Shown here piece after piece: positions 22,318 through 34,329 of a stretch of DNA of 64,000 bases. A program made the position numbers and the translations under genes. Source of the DNA: Stramonita haemastoma (taxonomy: Eukaryota; Mollusca; Gastropoda; Neogastropoda; Muricidae); assembly GCA_030674155.1 (NCBI GenBank), contig CM060317.1:84153541-84217540 (forward strand). Reading direction: 5' to 3'. The first letter of the stretch is position 1; every line of letters starts with the position of its first letter. Below the pieces are notes generated by a model. It saw only the letters and a program-made list of their open reading frames with translations. It was not told the DNA's origin and ran no database searches.

Positions 22318-22530
22318 ATCCAGTCCTCAGGATGAGACTGTAAATCCAGGCCCCGTATAAAGAACGTATGCAGAACATCTTGCGCGCACGTTAAAACCAG
22401 TTCCACTTTTTCGGGAGTGTAGGCCATTGTGTGACGTAGAAACACCGTCCGCGAAGTCAGAATGTGGGTACCTAAATGGTTGGGGGAAAAAACGGTTGCA
22501 TCCCCAAATCTCGCCATTGGTAAGCCTCGG
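22318..22530 (+). mobile_element. SINE-B fragment joined to a second repeat module
   Basis: CAGTCCTCAGGATGAGACTG, AGAACATCTTGCGCGCACGT and CCAGTTCCACTTTTTCGGGA are SINE-B. Then GCGAAGTCAGAATGTGGGTA, CCTAAATGG and CATCCCCAAATCTCGCCATT belong to a module also seen at 26205-26300. Confidence 0.6.
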
Positions 22531-22614
22531 CGATATCGCCGAAAACGAAAAAAACCCAACAAAAACCAACAAAAAAACCCTCTACCCCCAAACAAAACAA
22601 GGAATAAATCCAAA

Positions 22615-22657
22615 ACACACACCACACCACACACACACACCACACACACACACACAC

Positions 22658-22690
<33 letters not shown>

Positions 22691-22691
22691 T
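22615..22691. repeat. (CA)n microsatellite
   Basis: CA units with CCA and ACAAC breaks. Confidence 0.93.
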
Positions 22692-22699
22692 TCAGTCAG

Positions 22700-25600
22700 T
22701 CGGTGTTGTCCACTGTCCACAAATACCAATGATAGACTTCATGCATAGAAGTTTTATGGTATAGAATATGATTAAGAATTTACCAGTCAAATTAAAAGTA
22801 ATGCAAGTCACACGAAACATGAAAAACCATGCCCTAAATTTACCTAACATAACAATGCTAAACTTAATGTTTTAAAAAAAAACTAATAAAAAACGAAAAT
22901 TGAAAAAGTTAGATAAAGAAAAGTAAAAAGGCAGCCTTTTTCTGAAATCTAAGACATGAAGTGTATTTCTTTTCTTTTCTTTTTAAAAAACAACAACAAA
23001 AGATTGAGAAAGAAAAATGCAAAAAGAAGAGGAAAGAGTATGGCAAAAAGAGAATTCAAGGTTAAAAAAGAAGAAGAAGAAGAAGAAGAAGAAAAAAGAA
23101 GAAGAAGAAGAAGAAGAAGAAGCCCCAACAAAACAACAACAGCAACAACAAAACCCGAAACGTGAGGAAATGGTCAAGGAATGCAGAATAAAAGAAGCAA
23201 CTGACAAACAACAACGAAATGAAATTATCTGTCAGTTTCCCCTTCCCCTAAAAAAAAGAAAATAGATAAAATGATACAAAACAAAACAAAAACCGAAAGG
23301 GGGTGACAGTTTTTGAAAGGCTTATACACAACTCTCTAGTAAAGTTTTTCTTTGCTTTTATAACAGATTCCCCATTTTCACACGTTTTTGTGTTTATTCA
23401 TGCGTTGGAATTATTACAATTGACACAATTACATATAGCGTGATTTAGATTTTTTTTTAATTACTGTTATTGTCAGTATCCGGACGTCCCTTCTGTTACA
23501 TTCCTGTTATAAATTTTCATCTTTATTTCTTGGAGTTTTTTTCGTTTTAAATCATTTTGTGTCATTAAGGTTTATTTCAGGCCTTCTGCTAATTGCTTAT
23601 TTATTTACTCACTTCCATAGTCTATCTATCGGTCAGCTGTTTCCTTGATTCTGATTTATCTATCTGTTTACATGTTTGTCTGTTTACTTATTCATGCAAT
23701 TGCATGCGTATTTCTTAGGCATTTTTATGAATTAAAAAAATCTTAAATATCATCACAACAATGCTTTATTTATAACAAAAATGTACACTTTGATTTGTCT
23801 GTATGTTCTGCCTATTTTTCTCACCTGTACAGTTACTTATGCAGTCATCTGTTGCTCCCTTTTCAATTCAGTTGATATGTTGTTCCTTTCGCCTTGTGAT
23901 GAAATAAACAGATGTAACAAGTACACTGGCTGACAAATCACTGTATCTCTCCACAAGAGCAGCCTACACCATCTTCTGCTCAAACCAACATAGAAGCTGA
24001 GAGCTGCTTGTGCAAATGGTACTGGTTCTGTCTGATCCCAGGGCGCAGTTCAATTTGCAGACAATTTCGACGAGGAAGGAAAAAAAAAACGTTTGCAAAA
24101 AGGGCGTTTACCACTGACTGACTGATAACTCCTCGCTTATCACATAGGCTCGACAAAACAGAATAGTGAAGGAGAAGAAGGAGGAGGAGGGGGCAAGTTA
24201 AAGAGAGAGGGAGAGGGGGGGGAGGAAGACCAAAGTTCTGCGTGTGAGAGAGAGAGAGAGAAAGAGAGGGGGGAGTACAGGGTGGGGTGGGAGGGTTAGG
24301 GGAGGTGGCAGGGGCAAAGTGCCAGCGTATCGAACCAAAGGTTTTGGGCAGGGCCGCAGACTGTACAATGGAATGGAACGCATGTCCCTCCGCCTCATAT
24401 ATCACCTGTGGCTGGTCACTCTCTTAGAAAGACAAACTCGTACTATACGTGGGCGTCTCTGACCACTGCAATTGTTGGGTGAGGTCCGAATCTGTGGCCA
24501 GGGTATGTGCCATGGAAGGGGGAGAGGGAGTAGGGGGAGGGGAGAGGGAATTGGAGAAACTGTGGTTAGGTGTGGAAATGGGTGTGGTGGGGCGTGGGGA
24601 TCTCAGCGTTGACTACAAGGTAAATGGAGGAGTTTTATTGGAAAGTTTTCCTGTCTGTGACTTAATTTTGTGTTTCTATGATCTCTCTGTCTTTTTTTTA
24701 TTTTGTTTTGTTTTGTTTGCTTGCTTTCTTTTCCTCCTTTCTCTCCAACTTTCTTTCTTCCTTTCCTTCTTGCTATGTTCATTCCTTTCCTTTATTTTTT
24801 TCTGTCTTTTCTCCCCCCCCCCCCCCCCCCCCATCCCCCTCATTTCCTCCTATTCCTTGTTTCTTTATCATGTGTATTCCTATCTGCCTCTTTTCTTTTT
24901 AAAAAAATAACTTTTTTGTCGTTGAATTTTTTTCATCTTACGTTTTGGTTCTGAAGTTCAGCTCTCCAGTGCTAGCTGTGGAAGAAAGACTGTCCTGCAA
25001 ATTTGGCGTCTTTCAACATTCACAGAGCTCAGCTACAAACTCCTCCCTCCTCTCTCTCTCTGGTTCCTTTTATTTCGAAAGAAACATTTGAATCTGTCGT
25101 TTATTGCTCTGTGATACAAGTATGCTCATACTGTATGTTTGTATGTCTTTTTTGCGTGTAGGTAGATGATTAAGAGTTGTATATATTTGTAGAGTGTATG
25201 TTTCAATATGGTTTTATACGTAAAAGCTGTTGCTGCTGTTTTCTTCTTCTTCTTCTGTTTTTTGTGTGTCATGGCTCAGCCATTCAAAAACTAGCGACTG
25301 ATATAATATATTTTCTTGTTATCTTTCGTATTTATGCGCTAAACTTGTCATGGTAGAAGAACAAGAAGCCAGACTCCTACTCATGTGCTATAATGGTAAT
25401 GGGCTCCGGACATATTTGACTAAGTCAGGCATAAGTATTAAGCCATAGAAATCCGATTTGCAAAGTGATGATGGTAGAAAACTGTTGCTTTTTTCAGATA
25501 ATCAAAGCTATATTATCATGTGGTGTTTTCACTTTATAGTTGACATCAGTAATGTTGTCTTGTTCCCATTGTTCTGATTCAAAAATATGTATCTGCATAT

Positions 25601-25930
25601 CTATATGTGGGCGGGTGGGTGTGGATGGTGTGTATGTGTAGGGGGGGGGTTGTATATGTGTGGGGGGTGGGGGGTGGGCGGATGGGTGTGGATGGTTTAG
25701 GGAGGGGGGGGGCGTGTATGTGTATGTGTGTGTGTGCGTGCATGCATGTATACGTGCGTGTGCGAACGCGTGCATACAATGCGTAAATAATGGTGATCAT
25801 GTGTCTTTTCTAGTCAATGTTTTTTTTAAGAACATTGTATCTAAACATTGGTGTGTGTATATGCGTGTGTTTGCGTGTGTGCGAGCGCGCGTAGAGTGTG
25901 AGTGTTTGTGACATTTTTATTTGAAGTTAT
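22700..25930. other. No gene seen; purine- and pyrimidine-rich sequence
   Basis: (GAA)n at 23067-23122, G-rich purine tract 24175-24320, pyrimidine-rich tract 24690-24900 with a C-run at 24814-24833, and G-rich/TG-rich tract 25605-25760. Open frames here follow these tracts. I see no splice-bounded coding segment. Confidence 0.5.
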
Positions 25931-25939
25931 CCTATAATG

Positions 25940-26098
25940 TCTGAAGAAATATGAAATGTAGCTATTTTGTGTGTTTGATTATGATTTGTATCAATATGCC
26001 TGTCAGTATTGAAATTGCCCTTCAGGGATGATTAAAGTGTATTTGACTTGACTTGACTTGACTTGACTTGACTTGACTTGACTTGACTTGACTTGACT
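25940..26098 (+). mobile_element. Retroposon 3' end with (ACTTG)n tail
   Basis: CCTGTCAGTATTGAAATTGC, CCTTCAGGGATGATTAAAGT, then about 11 ACTTG units. A second copy of the same end, with ATTACCCTTCATGGGACGAC, lies at 34460-34520. The body could not be delimited. Confidence 0.6.
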
Positions 26099-26199
26099 AT
26101 ATGTTTTTCAATCCATCAGTATCCATCTGTCTCCAGCTTCAGTTTGAGATTGTTAGAATTGCTTTCTTTCTCTTACACATTTCATCCCTGTATACAATT

Positions 26200-26620
26200 C
26201 CCGAAGTCGAGATGTAGCTACCTATATAATGGGTAAAAACGGTCGCATACACAAAATCTCACCATTAGTAAACCTTGGCACTCTTTGCTCTCAGAGGAAC
26301 GAAAAAAAAATCCCTGTAAACTCGAAAGGATTAGACTTGTGACTGATACCCTTGGAGATCATCAGTGCCAACACAGATAGAAAGGAAAGGAAAAGCTATC
26401 ACCAATAATTGTTGTTGTGCTTCCCCAGCTTAACGCTCTGGGGGTCACCCAGAGTGTGCACTCTGACTCACTCTTCCCATCTGGGAATCACTGTGAGATT
26501 GAAATTGACACTGAATAAGAAGTCTGCGTGTATGACTGTTTTCAAGTACCTCGCCATATAGGCAGCCATACTCCGACTTCAGAGGAGATATCACCAATTG
26601 TCGCTTTGCAAATGATGTCT
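26200..26620. repeat. Dispersed repeat modules
   Basis: 26205-26300 (CGAAGTCGAGATGTAGCTAC, AATCTCACCATTAG) matches 22450-22530. 26440-26600, read on minus (GACTTCTTATTCAGTGTCAA, TCTCACAGTGATTCCCAG), matches 59455-59612. The open minus frame 26813-26445 covers this repeat and is not a gene. Confidence 0.55.
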
Positions 26621-26954
26621 CAGCGGCACACAAAAAACGAGAACTAGCCAAGCAGGTCAGAAGACTGGAAAAACACTGCCAGGATGTGCCATGGAAATGG
26701 GTACTGAGAAACCAAGCTAGTGACAAGCCCCAAATCTGCCGATATGTCCATGGGGAAAACGAGTTGTTCACAAGTTCACCTACCTGGGAGCCATCACCAA
26801 GCAACATCAGCATTGTCTACAATAAAATGTGTATGGAAAGGTGGGAGCATTCCTGTTAAGCACGAAATATGGCTGTTGCATACTGCATTTCATATGCGTA
26901 GCGTATAGTGTATTTCATGCACACAAGGGCGCACGCAAGCATGCCCGTGGGCGT

Positions 26955-27002
<48 letters not shown>
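26955..27002. repeat. (CA)n microsatellite
   Basis: About 23 CA units. Confidence 0.95.
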
Positions 27003-27662
27003 CTTCAATCATACGGATTTTTAAAGACTCCTATGGGGGAAAGGTCACAGATATCAGATATACTTTTTAAAAAATAGGTCACAGATAGATCTGTACATTA
27101 TTTAATGTTTACACAGGCCTACTGTATAGCGACAAACAGACATGTATGTGAACCGTCACAAAAACACAGAAACTTTGGCCCCTCCCAAAGCCACGTATGT
27201 CGAGGTCTATATCAAAGGATTTAGGATCTTTGTTCAGAGCAATAAAACTGGCAGATAGGTTTACCACTAGATACCTTGATCCCTATGGAGTAGTTTAGTT
27301 TCAATCTCTTCGTTGTCTGGGTGTTCTTAGGTTAATTCTGGGGGTCAGATTGAGGGTACCCCTGACACTGTACAGCTTTGTTTGTTTTGGGTTTGTGCAA
27401 GCTTACGCTAACTAACCAGCTATCAAGGTTTCCATAGTCCTTTTGGGCGAAGATCTACAACCAAATTTGTAACATTCTTGTACACCATATTAAACAATAT
27501 TGTATAGCCATTTCGTTGTTAAAACAATACTTTTCAAATCAATGTCAAAGAAAGAAGATGGCAGGATGGTTGAGACGTTCATCAGTTCCCTGTTTGTCTT
27601 CTTCACAGGGATGTGGGCAGAGTGTCTTCACAATTTTTAGTAGCCATTCAAAACCTGAATAG

Positions 27663-27875
27663 CTACATCCACTTGACTACAGTGGCTCTCAGCCTAAAAT
27701 GGCAAGCCAAAGAAGAATGTTGGACCTTCCCAACACGATCAGCGTCACGTTTTAATCTGCCCTGCCCCTTCCTGTCAGTGTGTACAAAGCTCATAGCTTC
27801 CTCGTCCATCAAGCAGACAAGGGGCGTCACTCCTCCGCTCCCCCGTGAACCATCGCTGTTCCGCCGTCCGAACAT
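27663..27875 (-). CDS. Weak candidate ATG-starting exon, function unknown
   Basis: The minus-strand frame starts MFGRRNSDGSRGSGGVTPLV, continues CLMDEEAMSFVHTDRKGQGR, and passes a possible donor AAG|GTCC at about 27727. Base composition is higher in G+C than its surroundings and no simple repeat is involved. I recognise no family, and the overlapping plus frame of 98 codons is equally long. It could be a distant 5' exon of the minus-strand gene or chance. Confidence 0.15.
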   Translation of the reverse strand: MFGRRNSDGSRGSGGVTPLVCLMDEEAMSFVHTDRKGQGRLKRDADRVGKVQHSSLACHFRLRATVVKWM

Positions 27876-28659
27876 CCCGATAATTACAGACAGTTTATCA
27901 GCAAACTGAAAAGACGTAGCCTACTGTATCAGTGTATGTGTTATTTCCCTCCGCCCTGCTTTCTTTGTGACAACCACTGCAGCTGGCGCCTACGGTTGTC
28001 AGGAAGTGATTCTGTATTTATAGATCTAGGACCTTGTGAGTTTGATTAGTTCTGGGCCAGTAGATTGGCCATGAAAGTGAAACATTAACAATTCGAGCTG
28101 ATAAAGCCCAGCCAACTGCAGAGACCATACTAGGACCAAAATATGAAAAAAAGCTAATCTGATCTATTATTTATCCCAATTTACAATCCATTACTATGAG
28201 AGATCCAACACTTGGCCAAAGCAGTCATTGGGAAAATCAGTCTTGGTCAGAGATGAAATTATATATATTAAGTTAGGGCGCTTGTGCAGGCTGAGATATT
28301 GCTGACGAATCTAAGAAAGCAGAAATCTCAAAGGGGATAATCCATGTTATGGGAAAGATCATAAGATGCAGAAAAAATGATGATTTTAATGGTCTTCATT
28401 TCAGCAGTGGAAGAAGAGGAAGGGGTAGCGATGATGTAGTTATCTTTATTTCAGTAGATGGAAAGTGATACGGTTGTAGTTGTCATCTGAAGGATTACGT
28501 AACCCAGCTCCCCTGTGGGAATATCTGGGACCTGTCCCTATACAGAGCATTCCCACCTTCTGGAAATTCTGTGCTAGGGATTCCCTCTTTTCTATCCCTC
28601 TCTTTGTTTCGTTCCTTTTTTTCCTGCCCCCTCCTGCCTTCTTGGTCCATTCTCCTGCC

Positions 28660-28690
28660 TTCCTCCCCCCCCCCCCCCCCCCCCCCCCAG
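28660..28690. repeat. Poly-C tract
   Basis: About 22 C after CCTTCCT. Bases 27900-29070 otherwise show no recognised feature. Confidence 0.9.
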
Positions 28691-29077
28691 AACGACTTGA
28701 AAGCAGAAAGGCTTGAAAGATAAAATTGGATGCACTGGGCCCGACTTGTCAGACACTTAACTGCAGCACAAGGCATCTTTGCTCATGACGGTTTTCTGAG
28801 CCTAGGACAACGAAAACGTGACCCAGCAGCTTTAGGGTTTCTTCTGAAGGTAGTTTTACTACGGGAGCCTGGTACAGACAGCAGTGGCCCTGGTGTTACT
28901 GTTTTAGATGACGATGTGACAGAGGAAGGGTTTACTGTGGGTATGTTGTGTTTGGTGATCTCGGGATGAGCAGAAAAGGAATTGAAGCTCTGCTGGGGTT
29001 GCTGTATGCCAAGGTCATGGGAGATTAGCAAAATGCCTGCGACAAAATTGGAACTACCTTTTTTTTTTTTTGTTGTA

Positions 29078-30623
29078 CAGTCGGACCGGCTTATAAGAAG
29101 CTCGCATACAGTGAATCCCCCTTATAAGAAAGTAAAAAATTTGGTTCTCTCGAAGGTGATCTTTATTATGACAAAGTCGGATACAAGAATCTGGCTTATA
29201 AGAAACCCCTCCTATAAGAACGTCAATTTCTGGTCCCACCAAGGATGTTAGCTCCGATATAAGAAAGTCTAATCGGTTTTGAGAACTTAACTTTGAAATA
29301 GCAGACCTCCTTCAGTTAGTTTCCTGTAAGGAGCTCACCAAACCGAAAGCATTCCCACGAAAAACCCAACTTGATTCTTTCAAGAAATTCTGACGTCCCA
29401 CCAAATGTGGCTGGCAAGATTTGAAGACAGGCACATAAAAGCAAAATTTATCCAATAACATTGTTTCTTTTTCATTCATTGCATTACATGGACTCTCACG
29501 CACAGCCTGTATTTTTCGCAACAGCTTGGGCAGTTGCCTTTAGGCCCCTTCTTTTCCCTTTTTGATTGCTGGAATCGGAAGCCAGCCTCGATCTCAAAAT
29601 TAGTGCCAGCACTTTGAATGTGTTGTTGCTGTGGCTTGAATCCTCACAGTGAAGCCCCAAGTTTCTCTTGTCAAACCCGTTGTAAAAACCAATACATGCA
29701 TAAAATTTGAACAAGTCGGCCTAAAAAGTAGGCCTACAGCCTTTTATTTTATCTTGTTGAGCATATGGCGATGTCATTAAAGTGTCGTTTGTTTCCAGTA
29801 AATGACGATACATTTATTTACTTGTTAGTTATTGTGACTTTATCTTCAAGCAAACTCATGAACTACGGAATCCTGTTGACAGTTTTTTTTATAGTTTCCC
29901 TGCCATTTCAGTTGTAGACTTTCAGTAACACCTAATCAACACTTATTTCGAGCTCGTTATCTATACCAGTGCCAGTCAGGTGTATCGTAGTAAGTTTTTA
30001 TTCAATCTTTTCAAGGTTCCTTCGCGATTTTTTTTTAACGATTTTTATTCCTGTGATAAGAGATACACCGAAGATCTTGAGCGGACAGTCAAGCTTTGAT
30101 CACTTTATATTCTCTTTCCAAAAAAGTTTCTGCTTTATTTTAGTCATGGTTTTTTGTTTATAATTACAGAAATAAAAGTTGTTGAATCCATAGAATTCCT
30201 GTGTGTGTGTGTGTGTTGTGTGTGTTTTTAAGTTGCTTTAGATTTTGAATATTATATGGTTGTCCCAGGATTTCAACTAAAACATGGAGAAGGCTACAGT
30301 TTAGAATCTCATTTGTATACATGTAGACAGAAGGTGACCAGAACGAACTAATTTAAGAACAATCACAGCAGCAGCAGCAACAATAACAACAACAAACTTG
30401 ATGAGTAATTGTAGATAGGGTCTGTTTTATGTTTTTACCATTATGAAATGCCCAATTAGCTATTGTTTTACTCATTTACACTTTTGCTCGCTTATAAGAA
30501 AGCACATTCAAAATAGTGTGCAGGTGCTCCGATATAAGAAAGCCCGCTTAAAACAAAGCCCGCTTATAAGAAAACCTAAAATGGAGTCCCCACGACTTTC
30601 TTATATAAAAAGCGGTCCCACTG
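29078..30623. mobile_element. Tigger/pogo-like DNA transposon, decayed
   Basis: The left end CAGTCGGACCGGCTTATAAG at 29078 is preceded by TA. The right end, in reverse, is CAGTGGGACCGCTTTTTATA at 30623. Both ends carry several copies of a subterminal motif CTTATAAGAA/GATATAAGAA (29090-29270 and 30485-30605). CAGTSGGACC ends with TA target and ATAAG subterminal repeats are typical of the Tigger branch of pogo. Internal minus frames (29714-29312) contain LKATAQAVAKNTG and FKSCQPHLV..QNFLKESSW, faintly like the CENP-B-type DNA-binding region of pogo transposases. No intact transposase is present. Confidence 0.65.
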
Positions 30624-30699
30624 AAATTGTTTTTTACCCATTGTGAAGTTTGTTGCTCGGCTAGACCTCAAACTCGCCCATGGCGAGATATTTGTGCTT

Positions 30700-31031
30700 G
30701 CGACTGGTTTCGTCCACCAGTAAGGTAGCCACATTCCGACTTCAGGGATGATGTCTAAACAGGACAACAGCGTTTACACTTTCATAATCCTTTTTTGTCA
30801 GCATGCTATGGCCTGCTTTTGTTAAAGGCAGAATAGGTTTACATGCGAGTGCAAGATGTGTGTGTATAGGAATGTACAGTCTCATCTGAAGGACTGTTGG
30901 GAAGTGGAGTTGATACTTATAAACTCCAGGGGGGGGGGGGGGGGGGGGGGGGATCCTCCTATCTCAGTGATAGCTTGAACGCAGACCATCAAACTTCGAG
31001 TGCAATGCTCGAATTACACCACTATCCCAGA
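30700..31031 (-). mobile_element. SINE-B copy, diverged
   Basis: GGTAGCCACATTCCGACTTC, CAGGGATGATGTCTAAACAG, CAGTCTCATCTGAAGGACTG, then a degraded antisense tRNA-like head near 30990-31031 (CGAATTACACCACTATCCC). A G-run of about 23 at 30929-30951 replaces the usual GGGGAAAA. Confidence 0.65.
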
Positions 31032-31034
31032 CCC

Positions 31035-32490
31035 TGTGGGTTTCATCATCACTTTTGTATTGGATGGCTTTCTTTCACATAGATTTATTAACAGTTATAC
31101 ACAAGATGGCTTTGTTTCACACGTGGGTGTGGGTTCATAATGATGGTTGCATGACCGATTACATCAGTTGCATTTTTGATGGCTTTATTTTACATTGGTG
31201 GTGGGTTTATTTATTACAGGGGTGTAGTTTGCACGGCTTTGTTCTACCTTTGAAGGTGGGTTCATCATGACAGTTGTAATTTGGCTTCGGCTATTTCTCT
31301 TGGTTGTGGTCATTTCACTTGTGGAGGTGGTTTTATGTCGACATTTTCATTTTGGTTTTATTTCACATGTGGTTATGAGGTTTCATGTTGACAAGTTTCA
31401 TTTTGGTTTTATTTTACATATGGTTACAAGGTTTCATGTTGACAAGTTTCATCTCGGTTTTATTTCACAAGTTTGTTTTTTTTCACATGTGGTTATGTGG
31501 TTTAATGTATACCAAGTTTCATTTTTGTTTTATTTCACATATGGTTATGAGGCTTAATGTAGACACGTTTCATCTCACGGTTTAATGTTGACAAGTTTCT
31601 TTTTATTTCACTGTGGTTACGAGGTTTATCTCAGTTGTGAAGATAGGTTTATAAGGATTGCACAGTGGGTGGCAGTTTCACATAATGGTTAGAGATTTAA
31701 TGCAACAGTTGGATAATTACGCAATTCCTTCATTTCACATGTGGAGGGGGGGAGTTGATTATGATGGTCGTCTGACATGGCTTTATTTTGTATGTGTAGA
31801 AGTGTTTATTGATCATTTTTTTTGGGGGTGGGGTTAAGATGGCTTTATATGTGGAAGTGGATTTGTTATTGGTGGTGGGGTTTTTTGTTCGTTTTTTTAA
31901 GACGGCTTTTATTTTATACAAGGGTATAAATTTTATCATTGATGGTTGCTTTTTTGAAGGTGGCTTTATTTTATAGTTACAAGGTTCATTATTGATTTTT
32001 TTAAAACGGCTTTATTTTACAAGGTTCATTATTGATGATCGTTTTTTAGGTTTATTTCACAAGTGGAGATGTGTTTCTTTAGGTGGCTTTATTTCATGTG
32101 GTGGGTTTATCATCGATTTATTTTTTTAAAGATAGCTAATATGTGATTATGTTTATTATGATGGTTTTACTTTTTATCATTTTACTTCATGTGTAGAAGT
32201 TTACTACTACTGTTTTTTTTATATTAAAGATGGCTTATTTCATGTGGCAGTGGTTTATTACAACCATAGGGTTTTAAAAGACAGTCTCCCATGTTGAGGT
32301 GCGTTTCAAGATGGTCATTTTAGATGGCTTTCTTTTGCATCTTCAGGGGAGCTCACCACAATGCATCTCGGACGGTTTTGTTTCACACATGATGAAGGCT
32401 TTTTTTTTCATATTTTGCATCACTTTCTTTTACAAGCAGAGGCGGTGGTTTCTTATTGCGGTCGCCTTTTTAGATCGCCTTATTTTACAT
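31035..32490. repeat. Degenerate minisatellite (TTTATTTCACATGTGG... units)
   Basis: Repeated blocks built on GATGGCTTTATTTCACATGT, GGAGGTGGGTTTATCATGAT and GGTTGC. A purer subset at 31345-31570 has the unit GGTTTTATTTCACATGTGGT plus TATGAGGTTTCATGTTGACA. Unit length varies from about 45 to 65 bp. Remains continue past the TIR element inserted at 32492 (32915-32960 and 33395-33445). Short open frames are repeat artefacts. Confidence 0.75.
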
Positions 32491-32491
32491 A

Positions 32492-32914
32492 TGTGACGCT
32501 CCACCACATAATGAGACGGAGTGCACATGAGGTCAATTTTTAGTTATTGACATGTTATAATGTGCAATAAAGTGGCTATCAAATACAAAAAACAGATTGA
32601 AAATCGGACAATTCTGTGCAACATTATTACAAATTGAAATGATAGACTGCAGGATGTGACAAAACGAGAAACGGGCAAGTTTATTTTAGTAACAGGTTGT
32701 CAGAATGAGTGCTTTGGTATTTTCAAAACACATTTAAAAGCAAAAGGAATAAAAATGATACCTTGATATTTCATTATAAGATAAATAAACAGATCTAGTT
32801 TAATAATCAATCAAAATCACAAAATTGACAACTTGACCCCCACCTGCCTTTAAGGGCTCCTAGCGCAAAATTGGGTAATGTGCTAAGCGACTCATTTCGT
32901 GGTGGAGCGTCACA
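32492..32914. mobile_element. TIR element copy 1 (MITE-like, 423 bp)
   Basis: Left end TGTGACGCTCCACCACATAA; right end in reverse TGTGACGCTCCACCACGAAA. TA flanks both sides (32490-32491 and 32915-32916), consistent with a TA target duplication as in Tc1/mariner-type elements. The interior is AT-rich and non-coding. It is inserted in the minisatellite at 31035-32490. Two more copies, in opposite orientation, are at 33671 and 39268. Confidence 0.85.
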
Positions 32915-33059
32915 TATGGAGATGGGTGCATTATGACGGTTGCATTTTGGTAAGAGAGCTGGGTGTGGCGTAGTATTTCAGATTACATTTCAACAAGTGT
33001 AAAGAGAAGAGGTGCAGCCATGTTTTTACGACTGCTGCTGTAGAAGGTAGTGTTTGTTT

Positions 33060-33117
33060 AGTCAAGGTAAATCACTGGATAAACATACAACACACAGATC
33101 AAAGCGCGCGCGCACAC

Positions 33118-33158
<41 letters not shown>

Positions 33159-33300
33159 GCACAAATAAAAAGCCAAAAACACGGGCATGCACAAACCCCC
33201 TCCCCCTCTGCAGCCAATTTAGAAACGAACATTCTCCATCCATTTTTGAAACAAGGGTTGAGGGAGAAGGGGGGGGGGGTGGGGGGGGGGGGGGGGGGGT
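33060..33300. repeat. (CA)n and poly-G tracts
   Basis: (CA)n at 33116-33154 and a nearly continuous G-run at 33270-33299. No gene between 32960 and 33660. Confidence 0.9.
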
Positions 33301-33446
33301 ACTCTGTAATAGGGCTGCAGTAAACATCTTTTTGTATAAGCTGCTGCAAAGGGGGTGGATAGGTGAGGGTTGTTGTCATTTTTTTTTTTGTTTTTTATTT
33401 CACAAGTGGTATCACCTAGGATGCAGTATTTTGGATGGCTTTAAAT

Positions 33447-33453
33447 CAGCACT

Positions 33454-33505
<52 letters not shown>

Positions 33506-33580
33506 GGAGAGAGGGGGAGGGGAGGAGGGGGGGGGGGGGGGGAGATGGGGGGAGAGAGAGAGGAGGGGGGTGGAAATGCA
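33447..33580. repeat. (GA)n and G-rich tract
   Basis: (GA)n at 33451-33503 followed by GGGGAGG and a G-run at 33528-33542. Confidence 0.93.
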
Positions 33581-33670
33581 GCAGAATATTTGTATGGCTT
33601 CTGACAGTTGAATGTCAGCATAGGAATGATTTGACAGTGTGTAGGAGGGAGAGGGGTAGATGCTGTTAAA

Positions 33671-34097
33671 TGTGACACTTCCCCACTAAATAAGTCGCTT
33701 TGCACCAAGCCAACTTTTGCAATAGGAGCATTTTAGGCAGGTGGGGGTCAGGATCATGGTTTTAAGATTTAGACTGATTATAAAACTATAGGCATTGCCT
33801 TTTACTGAAATGTCAAGGCATAATTTTCTTTCATTTTGCTTTAAAACGCTTTTTTAAATACCCAAGCCCTCCTTCTGACCTATTACGATGCTAAACAGGT
33901 CCATTTCTCATTTTGCCACAACCCGCAGAGCATAATTTCAATTTGAGATAACTTTTTCAGAGAATTATCCGATTTTCAATCTGTTTGTTGTATTGAATAG
34001 CCTTTACAAAATCATCTTTTTTTTCAGATTTATTAAATGTCAATATCTAAAAATTTTACGTGTTGCAACGTGACACATTATGTGGTGGAGTGTCAGA
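33671..34097. mobile_element. TIR element copy 2 (about 427 bp)
   Basis: Left end TGTGACACTTCCCCACTAAA, then TAAGTCGCTTTGCACC, which matches the right end of copy 1 in reverse. Right end ATTATGTGGTGGAGTGTCAG. The interior aligns with copies 1 and 3 (GCAGGTGGGGGTCA, CTGTTTGTTGTATTGAATAG). It is more diverged than copy 1 and its flanks are AA/AA rather than TA. Confidence 0.75.
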
Positions 34098-34329
34098 AAT
34101 ATGAGGAAAAAAAGATTGAAGGATGGGTAGGGGGGTGGGGGGTGAGGGTAATGGTTATAATGCAGTAGCAGGTAAGTTTACTTCCAAGTTCCACTTTCAG
34201 GGATGAAGCCACTGACAATCAGAGGCAGGCACTAATTTTTCCAGGAGATCTGAGCGAGGCAGAGGGAGTGATCATGATTGCAAAGGAGTTGTACTTAAGC
34301 ACCCACTTCATTAATAGTCTCATCCTCCC

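Noticed and set aside
26445..26813. 122-codon minus-strand open frame
   Set aside because: Part of it is a dispersed repeat also found at 59455-59612; no motif or splice support.
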